A stretch of 64,000 nucleotides of DNA from Oxytricha trifallax. Taxonomy: Eukaryota > Ciliophora > Spirotrichea > Sporadotrichida > Oxytrichidae. The translations under genes were made by a program, and so were the position numbers. Where the stretch lies: positions 1-64,000 of the forward strand of contig ARYC01017085.1 in the NCBI GenBank assembly GCA_000711775.1, in the 5' to 3' direction. This document shows positions 47,138 to 58,039 of the stretch, piece by piece. Every line of letters starts with the position of its first letter. The stretch's first letter is position 1. The notes beneath the pieces were generated by a model. That model was not told where the DNA came from. It was given only the letters and a program-made list of their open reading frames with translations, and searched no databases.

Positions 47138-50131
47138 CTAAGTAAAGAGATTTGAACTTAAGTTAGAAGTAAGCTTTATAAGAATGAAAAATCAAAATCA
47201 AATTTGAAAATACTCAAAGCTTTTTTATAATAAAATTTTTCACTTAAAACTTATGTCAAACTTTTCCTTAAAAGACTTATTCCATTATATCAAGATTTCT
47301 TATAGTTTTATTTCTCATTAAAGCTTATGATTTAATAAGCTAACTTTACTTTTCATTTGTATTCGAACAAGAAAAAATTTAAATACAATATAAAATTAAT
47401 TCAAGAACATTTCTTATAAGACTATTTTAATTTCTTCAAATAAATTACAAATAAATTAATTTCAAGTATTCTATATAATTGTTAAACTTAAATATGCTTT
47501 TTAATATATAAATAAGTTAATATAAAATAGATTTAAATTTATATTTCAATTAAGACTTTTGATCATCATAAGAAATTATTTAAAGCTAATATACTAAAAA
47601 TAATGAGATAAAAGAATTATAAATGCATAGTTATTTTATTAATTTATTTTATTTAATCTTATAAATTTATTAATACTTAAGAAAACTTAGACTAAGTATT
47701 GCTGAATGATAAATGTAAAAGTATTTATCAAACAACTAGGCATGATTCCAATTTTTCGAACATTGGAAATTTATATAAATTAACAAGTAAATAATAAGAT
47801 TATAATAATAAATTGAAGTGGATATTTTTTAAAAATGCATGATAAAGCATTTATTATTTAAAAGAATAAATAAAATAAATTTAATTTATTTTTAAATAAA
47901 TTGGAAAATTAAGTTTCCTGGAGGCCCTAACTGGTTCGAGAAATGACCCTTAATTAACCCTAAATTATGCAAAATTAATTTAATAAGTAATGAAACTTAT
48001 ATTTAAGTGAGTCCTATAATTATAGGAAAGTGTAAAATTAACTTACTCTGGAAGATAGTAAGTTAATTTAATTAAAATTTAAAAATAAAAATAAATTAAG
48101 CTCAAATAATTTAATTTATTAATAATGCTCAATACAACAAGAAGTTTCAGCCCTAATTTAGTAAACCAGCTTCAAGTAATTTATTATCAATAAAACTTCA
48201 AATAAATAAATCAAATTGTCCTGATTAATTTTAAATTGGTAAGTACTGTCTCTTGAATCGTAGTTATATTCCCCTAAGAGTTTGGTAATGCCGACCCGAG
48301 GGCAGCGTAAATACGTAAACTCAGAGTTTGTTGTAGCCTCCAGAATAGACTTGTGTTAAATACCATGTTCTAAGCTACAATGTAACGAGCAGAACGTAAG
48401 TTACCCCCCTTGAGAGAATAGTTGCTTATAGCAGCTCACCTGATCAGTGAGTAGTGTTCTTCTAGGTACCAAACTTCTTTGGATCCAGTTTTTTCGTATT
48501 GTTGAATTTTTAATCTTTTTAATTTTTTTAGGGTTAACTATCAAACAAATTTAATCCATAATGATTGAATTCTAAAACGCAAATGTGAATTCTAGATGCA
48601 AATTTTATAAACTTCCATTCTAATTCTTTTGCAAATCATGAAAAATTTCTCAATTATTTGAACAACTTAATTTAAAATAACAAATATTTCATAAGATAAG
48701 CAGGTAAATTTGATTTTGAATTGAGATAAAATGAATTAAAATTAAAAATACTCAAGAAATAAATATGAACATAAATTAGAAATTTATAATTGTTCTTAAT
48801 GCTCTGATAAACTTAAAAGGTAAGTAATTTGATTTTAGAATATAAAGAATATATTTTCATTCTATTTTTATATTGTTTTAAATTTATAGCTTAGTTATTC
48901 TTATAAAATATAAAATATGTTGGCTTTATTAAATGAGTATCAAATAAAAAATTATTTATAAATATAAATTAGAAGAATTTTATATAGAAATTTTAAAATT
49001 TACAATCATTAATAATACTTAGCCATAGATATAATAATTATTAATATCTTAATATCTAAATTTAGAATCAAATATTATGATTTCTCAAATAAATATAAAT
49101 TGATTGTTGCTACTTATTTTTTATAAGATATTGTTATACATTAGAATATAAATTTTAATTTAATTTGAGCAAGCCAAGATAATCCATATTTTGCTTTAAA
49201 TATGAAATTTAGAATATTATATTTTATGCAACATTTTTTTATATTTATATATCTTTATTTTTTTAATAATTCTTCTTATAAATATAAGCATCTCAATTTT
49301 GCTGATAATGATTGTTAAATAAATGTTAAAATAAGTTATATAATATAAATAAAAAGAAATAATTTATAAGTATTAGAGGGAGAAATTACAGATATATTAT
49401 AGAGTTTTTATTATGAAATTTTTTATTTAAATTTGGAATTTAAATTTATATATAACATATTAATTTTTTTAGATATTTTACTTATATTTGAGAATCAAAG
49501 TTTAAATTTGATATCTCCAAAAGGAAATTTCCTCAGGAATTTGGAAAATTAACTGAGTCAAACGTAAAAATATTTAGAATTGAGAAGTTAAGATTTGAGA
49601 TTGAATGCAATTGATCATCAGATCAATTTGTGAATGATAAAAGATGGAATCTGAAATTTCCACGATCAATTTGTTTGAAATTCTCAAATATCTTAAGATT
49701 TATATCGAAATTTCTTCAAATTGTAAATAAATGTCAAAATATAAATAAATAAATTTACTTTATATATAAATTGATATAAAATAAAAATAAAATAGCGATT
49801 TAAGCTATAATAATAGAGATTTATGCATTTCATAAATAAATTTGCTTAAAAAATATTAATAAAAAAAAAAGTTTTATTTTTATGTAATAAAATATAAGCA
49901 TAAATATATAAAGAGAAAAATAGATTAATTTAAGAAATAAATATCATTTGTTTAGAGTAAAGAAATTTAAATAAATATTTTTTATACTTTAAATATCAAT
50001 ATACCTTATTTTATATACATAGAGATTGATTTGTACTGTATATTGATAGTGGATTGTTAAATTTATTTGATTAAATCGATTAAATTTTAGCTGAATTAAA
50101 ATAAGCGTAACAATAAATGCTTATAACCCTT
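47138..50131. other. Long AT-rich interior of the 10.4-kb element with one GC-rich island
   Basis: About 80% A+T, with no convincing gene. An island at 48,236-48,490 is much richer in G+C and has sequence such as GGTAATGCCGACCCGAGGGC and GTAAGTTACCCCCCTTGAG. It resembles the dispersed GC-rich repeats elsewhere in the window in texture but not in sequence, and could be a nested retroposon-like insertion. A 74-codon frame through it (ciliate code) is within chance. Confidence 0.55.
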
Positions 50132-50148
50132 CAAAACCCCAAAACCCC
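50132..50148 (+). repeat. Exact 17-bp C4A4 telomeric tract
   Basis: CAAAACCCCAAAACCCC, exactly the length and phase seen at TBE termini, but followed by sequence unrelated to the TBE inverted repeat. It points rightwards into the small frame that starts 42 bp later. Confidence 0.95.
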
Positions 50149-50190
50149 TGCTCGATTAAACTTGGGATTTTATTGCACTGGTTGGAAATA

Positions 50191-50521
50191 ATGACCGCAG
50201 GCAAGAGAGACATGAAATCTACGCTTTTGCAGAATTAAGAGCTAAAGCAAGTGTACATGAACGAGACTATGGTCCTTTGAATTCCACCATAGTAGTTAAG
50301 TTTTAAAATTTAATAGTATAAATAATTTAATTAAAATTTGAATTAAGGAAAAAAGGGAGGTTCAAAACGAGTGCCCCATGAACCTCGCAAATGACGCAAC
50401 TCAGCTCACAGATGTCAAAAGTAGGGTAAGGACCACATATTCTACATCTACGCACTGTGCTCTATCCAATGGTAAAGTATGGGACCAAAATAAAATTCGA
50501 ACTTTTTTCCCACATTACTGA
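50191..50521 (+). CDS. Small two-part coding-like frame near the right end of the 10.4-kb element
   Basis: ATG 50,191 opens MTAGKRDMKSTLLQNQELKQ and runs 29 codons to a TGA at 50,278. After a ~70-bp AT-rich stretch a second protein-like part runs from about 50,345 to a TGA near 50,520, with NECPMNLANDATQLTDVKSR, HCALSNGKVWDQNKIRT and FFPHY. Either an intron or an eliminated segment could join them; I could not fix the junction. G+C is well above the flanks. The second part holds a short hairpin (GAGGTTCA..TGAACCTC, about 50,358-50,392). Function unknown. It ends about 30 bp before the right inverted repeat, so it is probably the element's fourth gene. Confidence 0.45.
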
Positions 50522-50549
50522 TCATTGGAAACTGCACTTTGAAGGCCCT

Positions 50550-50665
50550 ATAATAAGTTAAATTGTGAAGTTTGGAATTTCGCTATTTATCGATATTAAA
50601 TCATCACTATACCAACTTATAGATTCATCACGCATATATGTATTGGGGTTTTGGGGTTTATATAA
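50550..50665 (-). repeat. Right terminal inverted repeat of the 10.4-kb element
   Basis: Inverted counterpart of 40,221-40,337. Read inward from 50,665 it starts AAACCCCAAAACCCCAATAC, a better telomeric tract than the left end, then ATATGCGTGATGAATC. The TGA of the next gene outside lies only 24 bp away. Confidence 0.93.
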
Positions 50666-50688
50666 GGGTCTAGCCCTTTCAGTTAAAC

Positions 50689-52200
50689 TTGAATTGAGAC
50701 ATTTATGAATCTCTGTTTTCAGTTCTTATGTTGTAGCGGAACTCCGTCATCTCAACTCCTCTTGTTTTTCCTTTACTCCATGTGGGGTTTTCTCTGTTCT
50801 TGATGTTGTTCTCACCTTTTCTGATCTTCTTGTTTTTGATTAGGTCAAGTCTCAGATTTTTATGGAGCCCTCTATAGGGGAAAGTATATTTTTCCCGTTA
50901 TTGTTATCTCCTGAATTCTTTGTCTGTTTGTTCTTTTTTGAATTTAATCCTCTTCCATCTTTGGTATAGAGTGAGTATGTTCTCTTAATCTTGACTATTG
51001 AGGTTATTGTTGGGGTCGTCGGTATCAAAGTCTGAGAAGAACATATTTGAAATATTTGAGGTTTTTGGAATTTTTTGTGTTTTTATTGAAATAAGTTTCT
51101 CAAGACTTCTGAGTTTGTCATCCCATATTTAAGTTATTATATGATTATTATATAGTAGTCTATAATAAAACTTATAGGGGTGTTGTTGAATTATTGCTGG
51201 GATATTGGTCGGTTTTTTTGTTTTTTTTTATTTCTGGTCAGAAACTGATCAGATGTACCGATCTGTAACGTATTAAGCGTACTCCTATTTAGTACTGAGA
51301 AGGGTGAAGAGTCTTCTATATCTTGTACTGAGAAGGAGGATGTTAATGGAAAGGACTACATCTCTGAATTGGAGTCAGTAATTGGTTGAGGTGTGGTTTT
51401 AACCTCTTCCTGTGTTTCCCTGAGAGAATTTATTTACAGGTTAGAGTCTTTGTTTGACTGTTATGTTGTTTTTGGTAGTGTCTCCTCCTTTGTTATTGGG
51501 GGAGTTGGTCTCTAATCAGGGTTGTGGGTTGTTTAGGTTGGAAGGACTTATTATATATGGGAGTTGTAAGCCTCTTACTTTTTTGAGTTAAAGAACCTTT
51601 TGGTGAAGGGGGTTTTTTGGAAGGTCTGTTGTGGCTCTTCCTTATAGAAGAAAGTTTGGTGCCTGTATGCTAGGTGTTCTTATATATCTCTTTCGAATTC
51701 TTGTCTTCGTTTTTGAGTTTTGGCATTTATCTCCTGTTGAAGATGAAATGGGATTTGAAGTTTTCTATCATGGTATTATCTCTCGACAAAGTCTATGTCG
51801 ACTTCTTCCTTGTCGTCTTCACCGAAGGAGTCGTAGTCTATGTCATCTTCCCATTAGTCTGAATCAGAATCGTGTTCAGCGTAATCTTAGGGGGAGGTAT
51901 TATTTTTCTTTGTAAGTGCGTTATCATAAGGCAAGATATCGGAGGTTTTTAAGTATGAGACTATGTCTGGGTTTAGAACCCAGTCACGGAGGAGCGCTCT
52001 TTCTTCCAAGATTTCTTGGGGGCTCGGTGGTTACAGAGTATACCTTCGGTATTTCGTGCAGGTCTTTCATTTGCTGCACCAAGTTTGTAGATGATTGAGA
52101 GGTATTAATTATATTGTACCTAATACTCTGTAGCCGGGTTTTAGTAGTATCCCTGGTCTTTTAGGAATTTTTCGTATCGCTCGTGAGATATTTTAGTCAT
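50689..52200 (-). pseudogene. Long minus-strand gene, ~488 codons, two homopolymer frameshifts, unknown family
   Basis: Starts at ATG 52,200 (MTKISHERYEKFLKDQGYY) and ends at TGA 50,689-50,691. A 46-nt GT..AG intron (52,074-52,119) fixes the first frame change. Two more changes sit in homopolymers: a G5 run on the plus strand (52,018-52,022) and a T-rich run (51,213-51,233). Protein-like parts follow in order: ILEERALLRDWVLNPDIVSY, an acidic stretch DYDSFGEDDKEEVDIDF, a charged helical part, a Ser/Thr/Pro/Gln-rich linker, QHPYKFYYRLLYNNHIITQI, IWDDKLRSLEKLIS, and a basic C-terminus (RKGENNIKNRENPTWSKGK). No domain recognised; a transposon-encoded structural protein is one possibility. The two shifts may be assembly errors in homopolymers, in which case the gene could be intact. 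Confidence 0.6.
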
Positions 52201-52226
52201 CTCACAAGTTAATTCCTTATTTTATA

Positions 52227-52557
52227 AATCATAACTAATAAAATTATTGGAAGTTAACTTCGTTAAAACCTAGACAATATAAGACTTGTTCGATTAAAAA
52301 ATTTAAATTAGCATTACTATATAATTGCTAGTTAGATTTATCGCATCTTTGTAATGAGATTAATTAACTTTAATTTTGGGTGATTTTTTAATTAATTTTA
52401 TTACCAAAATTAAAGTTGATTAATCTCATTAAAAAGATGCGATAAATCTAACTAGAAATTATAAAGTAAAGCTAATTTCATTTTTTTAATCGAACAAATA
52501 TTATATTGTCTAGGTTTTAACGAAGTTAACTGCCAATAATTTTATTAGTTATGATTA
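52227..52557. mobile_element. 331-bp palindromic element D
   Basis: Inverted arms of about 150 bp, starting AATCATAACTAATAAAATTA and including CGTTAAAACCTAGACAATAT and AGATTTATCGCATCTTT, around a ~25-bp centre. Arms differ by several substitutions and small indels, so it is not recent. It lies 26 bp upstream of the start codon of the minus-strand gene at 52,200. Its outer edge plus ~60 bp of flank resembles, inverted, the sequence at 40,045-40,125. Confidence 0.85.
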
Positions 52558-54554
52558 ATTAAATTTTCCCATTTTTAATGTATTATTACATTAATAAGAA
52601 TTTAACGCATACATCTCAAAATTTTTTTAAATGAAAAACTCTTACTACTTGATGGCAAGAAACGTTTGAACGTGAATCCTTAATTCTAAATTAATAAATG
52701 AACAAATACAAAAATATCTTAATTCTACAAAGCATCAATCAATCCATATGTAATAGCTTTGCTTTGATACTTCCCAGACTGACACTTAAAATATAAGGGG
52801 AACCATAGGCAAATGACATCTGCATTAAAAATTCTATTTATCAAGTTTATCTTTTTTACTAGTTAAGATTTAGGGTAAGTTCCACAAATTCGATCTTGAT
52901 CAATTATAGACTAAGCAAGCTGAGCTAAATTTAGTTTGTATGTTACCTTTACTAGACCTTAGATGTTTAAGATATGTCTAAAGGCTTCAATTATCCTAAA
53001 TTTTAGAAGAAATTTATTGAGAAGTTACTGGACCTAGCAGCTAATTTTGCTATTTTCAACTGCTTATTCTTAAATAACGCCTCTTTTTATTGCAGTAAAA
53101 ATCTCGTTTTCTATATAAATTCAAATATTTTTCCTATACTTTGTGGCTGTTGGAGATTTATAAATTTAAGTATTTTATTAATAAATATTTTACAAACATT
53201 AAGATTTTTTGCCATCCATCTCTCTGAATTATATAAAGTTCACTACATCAATACACTATTATTAATATTTAGGAACACTTTTCATGTCCATATTATGACA
53301 CAATATGCTAAAGTGTTTTTATTAAACTTATCCTGAAAATAATATTTTAAATGCTTACGGTTAAGAGTATAACATGATCTTTTTTCAAACTTCAAGTCGT
53401 AAAACTTTTTCAATAGAATGTTTTTATTTTATTTTACAATGCATTAAATCTCATTTTAAAATAAGAAACAACTTTTAGCTTTATTTTTCCATAAAGCAAA
53501 TTTATATATATAATATGAATAATTGTATAAAAAGCATCATATAACAATGATTTTCTGGACTTTTTTTATTTTTATATCTGTAATTTTATATAAAAGCAAA
53601 ATTCTCCTTAAGTACTTTTCTGTTGCTTCTCTATAATACTAGTAATTAATAATAATTTTCTAGTTATTATTATCTCCTTGCTAATTATTATATTATTTCC
53701 TATTTATTCTTAATTTTTAATGAATTTACATGACTTTATTTAGGTTTTTACTTTCAAAAGTACCTTATTAATAATTATTTCTTCATTTTTTAGTCTAAAT
53801 ATTAATTCAGATGATAAATTTTAATCAAGTACCATCTAGCATAAAAAATAGGGTAAAGTATTCGAATGTGGGTCATTCTTACCAATTAAAATTCGCATTA
53901 TTCCTTTTGTAGTTTCCTTATATTAACCCTCTTTTCACTTAAGGATCTTTGAAGTTATTGAGAATTTAGAGCCTTTGAAGGTATCTTACTACATGCCTTA
54001 ATGCTTTTTTCAGTCTTTTTCTTTGTTACTATTAAATAATTTTTATAAATTTGCTCACCTTTTCATTACATATATCAATGCTATCATTAGATTGTCTAAT
54101 TTCTCACTAATTTAAGAATAAAGGACTTTAAATTCTTCCAAAATATTAAATCCAGAAGTATAATGCCTATATGAATTAAATTTGTATGATTATTTTATTA
54201 AAGAGTTCTCTTTTACAATTACTTAAAAATGATATTTGATTCATTTATTAAGATTAATATATTGATCTCTCGTTTATATTATATTATTCAGTCAAGTGGT
54301 TAATACTTATTCGATATCGTAAATTATACAACATCTGCTACTTATGCTATAGATTATACTCATTTAAGATGGTATCGAAATCTTTTAGTTTCAGAAATTG
54401 GAGATGAGACTTATTTTCATTTCTCATGTTTACTCTTATTTTAAACTGTTTCTCGAAACTGATATTCTTATCTTAACTACTCTTAATTCAAGCATTCATT
54501 TTGTTAATATCATTTAATGCCAATAAAACTTTTGATCTTTCTATGGAAAATAAA
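52558..54554. other. AT-rich spacer
   Basis: No gene, inverted repeat or RNA gene recognised over about 2 kb apart from the flank homology to 40,045-40,120 noted under findings. Confidence 0.55.
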
Positions 54555-54797
54555 TCATTCCACCTCCCTCTAGTATATCGCTTAATAATTATTATTTAAA
54601 GCCTCAGTTTTGTATCCTATTTTCTCTAAAGCAAGACCAGTTTCATGCCGTTCAATACCGCTTCTATTATTTCTAGCATTTATAGTGCTATTATTATCAG
54701 TGAAAGAAATAAATTGGAAAAGCCTTGTTTTCCCTCGATAAAATAAATTGACAACCATTTTGAATGTCAAATGAATTAATATTATTTGTTTGTACAT
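54555..54797 (-). CDS. Hypothetical protein, 80 aa
   Basis: ATG 54,797 to TGA 54,555-54,557, one TAA read as glutamine. The C-terminal half (NNRSGIERHETGLALEKIGY, ALNNNYQAIYQREVE) looks coding; the N-terminal half is less distinctive. It may be a single exon or gene segment. Family unknown. Confidence 0.32.
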
Positions 54798-55008
54798 GTC
54801 TTTGATTCTGCTCTATTTATAGAGACTTTTTCTTTTTGCTATATTTATGTTCTTCTGTTTCTTAAATTTCCTTGGATTACATGTTGTGTGATCGAGATGT
54901 TTTATTCCATGCATAAGATATTTTAATTAAAATAATATGAGTACGCTATTCTTATTTTATTTATTCATAAGTTAATTACATTTTTTAAGAATATAATTCT
55001 GAGAAGTG

Positions 55009-55977
55009 GCTAAAATTTAAAGATTTACCAATATTTAGAAATAGTAATATATAAAGAGCTTCATGTATTTATAAATAATTTAAATTATTAGTGTTTTTTG
55101 TTTAAGTGTTGTTACTCTGCTTGTATAAATATTGACTGCCCATTCATAACTCATATTCCATCTTTATCAATAATTTTTTACACATTCTCAAATATTTTTT
55201 GAGTAATATTTTTACTAATAATCATGTCTGCGTCCTTCAAATATTTTCTCATCATTTTATTCAAACATTTTGATTTTAATTAAAAACCTACCAAAGCGAG
55301 AAAATTTTCATTAATTTTTCTCGCTTTGGTAGGCAAAGAAATATTTTAAAAAAATAAATCCTAATTTTAAAAATTTCTATATTAGGTATAACAATTTTAT
55401 ATAATAAATTTATTAGAAATCAAAGTGTATTTTTAAAATTTCTGATGAATCTAAATATATTCATGAATTAAATAATTTAAACAATAAAATTTAAAGTTAT
55501 TGCTTTTTTTTAGAAACATGAATGTACTTCAATATATTAATCAGAAATTTTAAAAATACACTTTGATTTCTAATAAATTTATTATATAAAATTGTTATAC
55601 CTAATATAGAAATTTTTAAAATTAGGATTTATTTTTTTAAAATATTTCTTTGCCTACCAAAGCGAGAAAAATTAATGAAAATTTTCTCGCTTTGGTAGGT
55701 TTTTAATTAAAATCAAAATGTTTGAATAAAATGATGAGAAAATATTTGAAGGACGCAGACATGATTATTAGTAAAAATATTACTCAAAAAATATTTGAGA
55801 ATGTGTAAAAAATTATTGATAAAGATGGAATATGAGTTATGAATGGGCAGTCAATATTTATACAAGCAGAGTAACAACACTTAAACAAAAAACACTAATA
55901 ATTTAAATTATTTATAAATACATGAAGCTCTTTATATATTACTATTTCTAAATATTGGTAAATCTTTAAATTTTAGC
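55009..55977. mobile_element. 969-bp near-perfect palindrome E with a hairpin nested in each arm
   Basis: Arms 55,009-55,445 and 55,533-55,977 are identical over every stretch I compared, around a ~90-bp non-palindromic centre. Each arm contains its own 47-bp hairpin, CCTACCAAAGCGAG..CTCGCTTTGGTAGG, at 55,287-55,333 and about 55,655-55,701. Termini start GCTAAAATTTAAAGATTTAC. No coding capacity and no clear target duplication. Near identity of the arms implies recent formation or homogenisation. Confidence 0.93.
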
Positions 55978-56372
55978 TAAATCTTCAAAAAGATTTTCAA
56001 AGGCAAAAGTTGGATTATTTAATATTCATTTTTTATTTTAACTTATTTGTACCTATTTGACTGAATCATCAGTCTATAATGTCATATGAACTTATTTTTC
56101 TTCATTAATGAATTTTATTTTATTACTTTAAGTAATTGCAAATTTGGAGCAAGTTTATACGTTTTTATAATATATTTTACCACTACTTATCCAAAGTTGC
56201 CTTTGACGTTTTTATTCTTACTTTAATGTTTTATTGAAAATAGGAGATTTTATCTGCTCATTAACTGATTGAGTAAAAATTCAATATTTTCGTATTATGA
56301 TTTAAAAAAAAAATCAATAAGAACCATGATTTTTTGCATTTTTCCTATTATATATAATAAGCTAATATATTT

Positions 56373-56899
56373 AAAACTTTGGGGGGAAGTTTCCTGCACT
56401 GGTTTATGATAAAAAAATATTTTTAGGGAAGTTTCCTGCACTTTTATAAATTTTATATTTTTTTATTTTTTTAAATTAAATCAATCTTTATTTTAACTAT
56501 CTACCAACTTCAGGACTAATTTCATTGTTATCATTATACTTTAATTTATTAATCAATATTCAATATCTTTCTTCAGATTCCAAAAACTCTAAAATTTTTC
56601 ATCTGATATTTGTAGGTTCTGTCTCTCAAAAATTTTATATTGCTTTACTATTGTAATTTCAAATATTGGATTCAATAGTTAGTGAAATTCTGATTCCATT
56701 TATCCTTTTCTTACCATGCCTATATAATGTTACACTATATTTTCTTGAGCTACTTCAATGATGAATAATATGCACTTAATATTTAATGGGTCATAAAAAA
56801 ATAAATTTGCTAATTTATGTTAAATTTATTAAATTTAGCATATATAAAAAAACAGTGCAGGAAACTTCCTCGAGTGCAGGAAACTTCCCCCCAAACTTT
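56373..56899 (+). mobile_element. Non-autonomous inverted-repeat element, family A, copy 2
   Basis: 527 bp. Both ends carry the motif GGGAAGTTTCCTGCACT twice: on the left at about 56,384 and 56,427, on the right inverted at about 56,855 and 56,873. The outermost bases are TTTGGGGGG / CCCCCCAAA. The interior matches copy 1 at 26,549-27,046. No coding capacity. GGAAGTTTCC / GGAAACTTCC is itself nearly symmetric, as expected of a protein-binding site. Confidence 0.92.
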
Positions 56900-56970
56900 G
56901 TTATTAGTTATGCTTAATCTATAAAACTACTAATCTTAATATAAAATTAATATAATTATTAAGTATAGGA

Positions 56971-57357
56971 GTCGGCAAATTTTAAAATTTGCCGACGGTT
57001 GCTGGCGATTTCATTATTTCAAATAACATATTAAAAATTTATCTATCAGTTTAAAGTAAGTTTAGGATTCAAAATCCCTTTTAACTATTATAAATCCTTA
57101 TGGATCTATATAAATCTATATTGAATTTTGAAAACTAAAAAAAGAATAAAGCTAAGTTAAAACTTCCGTAAAAATATTATTATAGAATGTCAAAAGGGTG
57201 CTTTTGTAATTCCTTAAAGATAAGTATAAATCTAAAAGGATTTACAAATATCAAAATGATTTTTGAATCATGAATTAATTAATATATTCATTCATGTATT
57301 AAATTAAATAATTTAAAAATCGCCAGCAACCGTCGGCAAATTTTTAAATTTGCCGAC
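56971..57357. mobile_element. 387-bp element F whose termini are themselves hairpins
   Basis: Each terminus is a 26-bp palindrome (GTCGGCAAATTTTAAAATTT then GCCGAC) followed by GGTTGCTGGCGATTT, and the two termini are inverted copies of each other. The interior is AT-rich and non-coding. No target duplication was visible. The layout, a hairpin inside each inverted repeat, parallels palindrome E. Confidence 0.9.
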
Positions 57358-58039
57358 GCCAAGATTAATGGACTTTTTATATAAAAAACATAAATTTATC
57401 ACTAAAGGATTTGAACAAGATTTAATTTAATATATTATTTAAATTAATTTTAATTATATAAATAAATAAAAATGCCAACTATAATTTCTTAAATTGATTA
57501 AATAAATATAAATATACTTTCAACAAAAATAATAAGAGTATCATCTTTCCTAATTAAGTTTACTTGTAAATATCATATCTGAATTTATTGTCAAAATACT
57601 CTTTTTCCTGTTAAGAAATAATATAATCAAAATTAGAATGAAATTAAAAACTTACCATCGTTAAATGCTTTTAGTTTCAAATTCTCAAGGTCATAATGTT
57701 TTGCTTGATCAATTCCATGAAATATTTTAATAAATTTATTTTTCTCATTCCTAATTATGGTTTATCATAAAAATTTAACTGTTTAATTTACAAAATTTGT
57801 TTGCAAATATTTAAAATTCCAAGGGTCATTTTTTAAAAAAATTATCTTAAGATATTATAAAATAAAAAAAAATTATTGTGGGCAAATAAAATATGAGTCT
57901 TTTACAAACAATTCTTAGTTCTAATGCAGATAATGCATAATCGATACATTTGATAAGGTTATGAGTTTAAAGAGGAGAAAGTCAAAAGTGATGATATAAA
58001 ATTTAAAAGATTAATTTACGAATGGGCATGTGACTATAT
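57358..58039. other. AT-rich spacer
   Basis: No feature recognised. Confidence 0.6.

Larger units (their letters stand above)
40221..50665 (+). mobile_element. ~10.4-kb transposon with telomere-like ends, SecA-like helicase and DD34E transposase genes
   Basis: Bounded by ~115-bp inverted repeats that match almost base for base. Each starts with CCCCAA-type tracts (left AACCCCAATATATAAACCCC, right read inward AAACCCCAAAACCCCAATAC). Inside are three multi-exon genes whose frames close after splicing: helicase (+), coiled-coil protein (-) and transposase (+), packed with ~90-bp gaps between 41.0 and 47.1 kb. 47.1-50.1 kb is AT-rich filler, and a small frame lies near the right end. TBEs are ~4 kb and carry transposase, a 22-kDa protein and a zinc-finger/kinase protein; Euplotes Tec elements pair a transposase with a tyrosine recombinase. 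A SecA-like helicase in such an element is unfamiliar to me. No clear target duplication beyond AT-rich flanks. Confidence 0.82.

Noticed and set aside
48236..48490. GC-rich island as an RNA or protein gene
   Set aside because: No tRNA or rRNA fold was recognised, and the 74-codon frame is within chance for a single-stop code. Kept only as an unexplained island.
50430..50520. Possible tRNA (TTCGAA loop and a D-arm-like GGATAGAGCACA on the minus strand)
   Set aside because: No matching acceptor stem at the right distance, and the two halves lie on opposite strands.
51631..52098. Plus-strand standard-code frames of 60-94 codons
   Set aside because: They are shadows of the minus-strand gene at 50,689-52,200, which is far longer and more protein-like.
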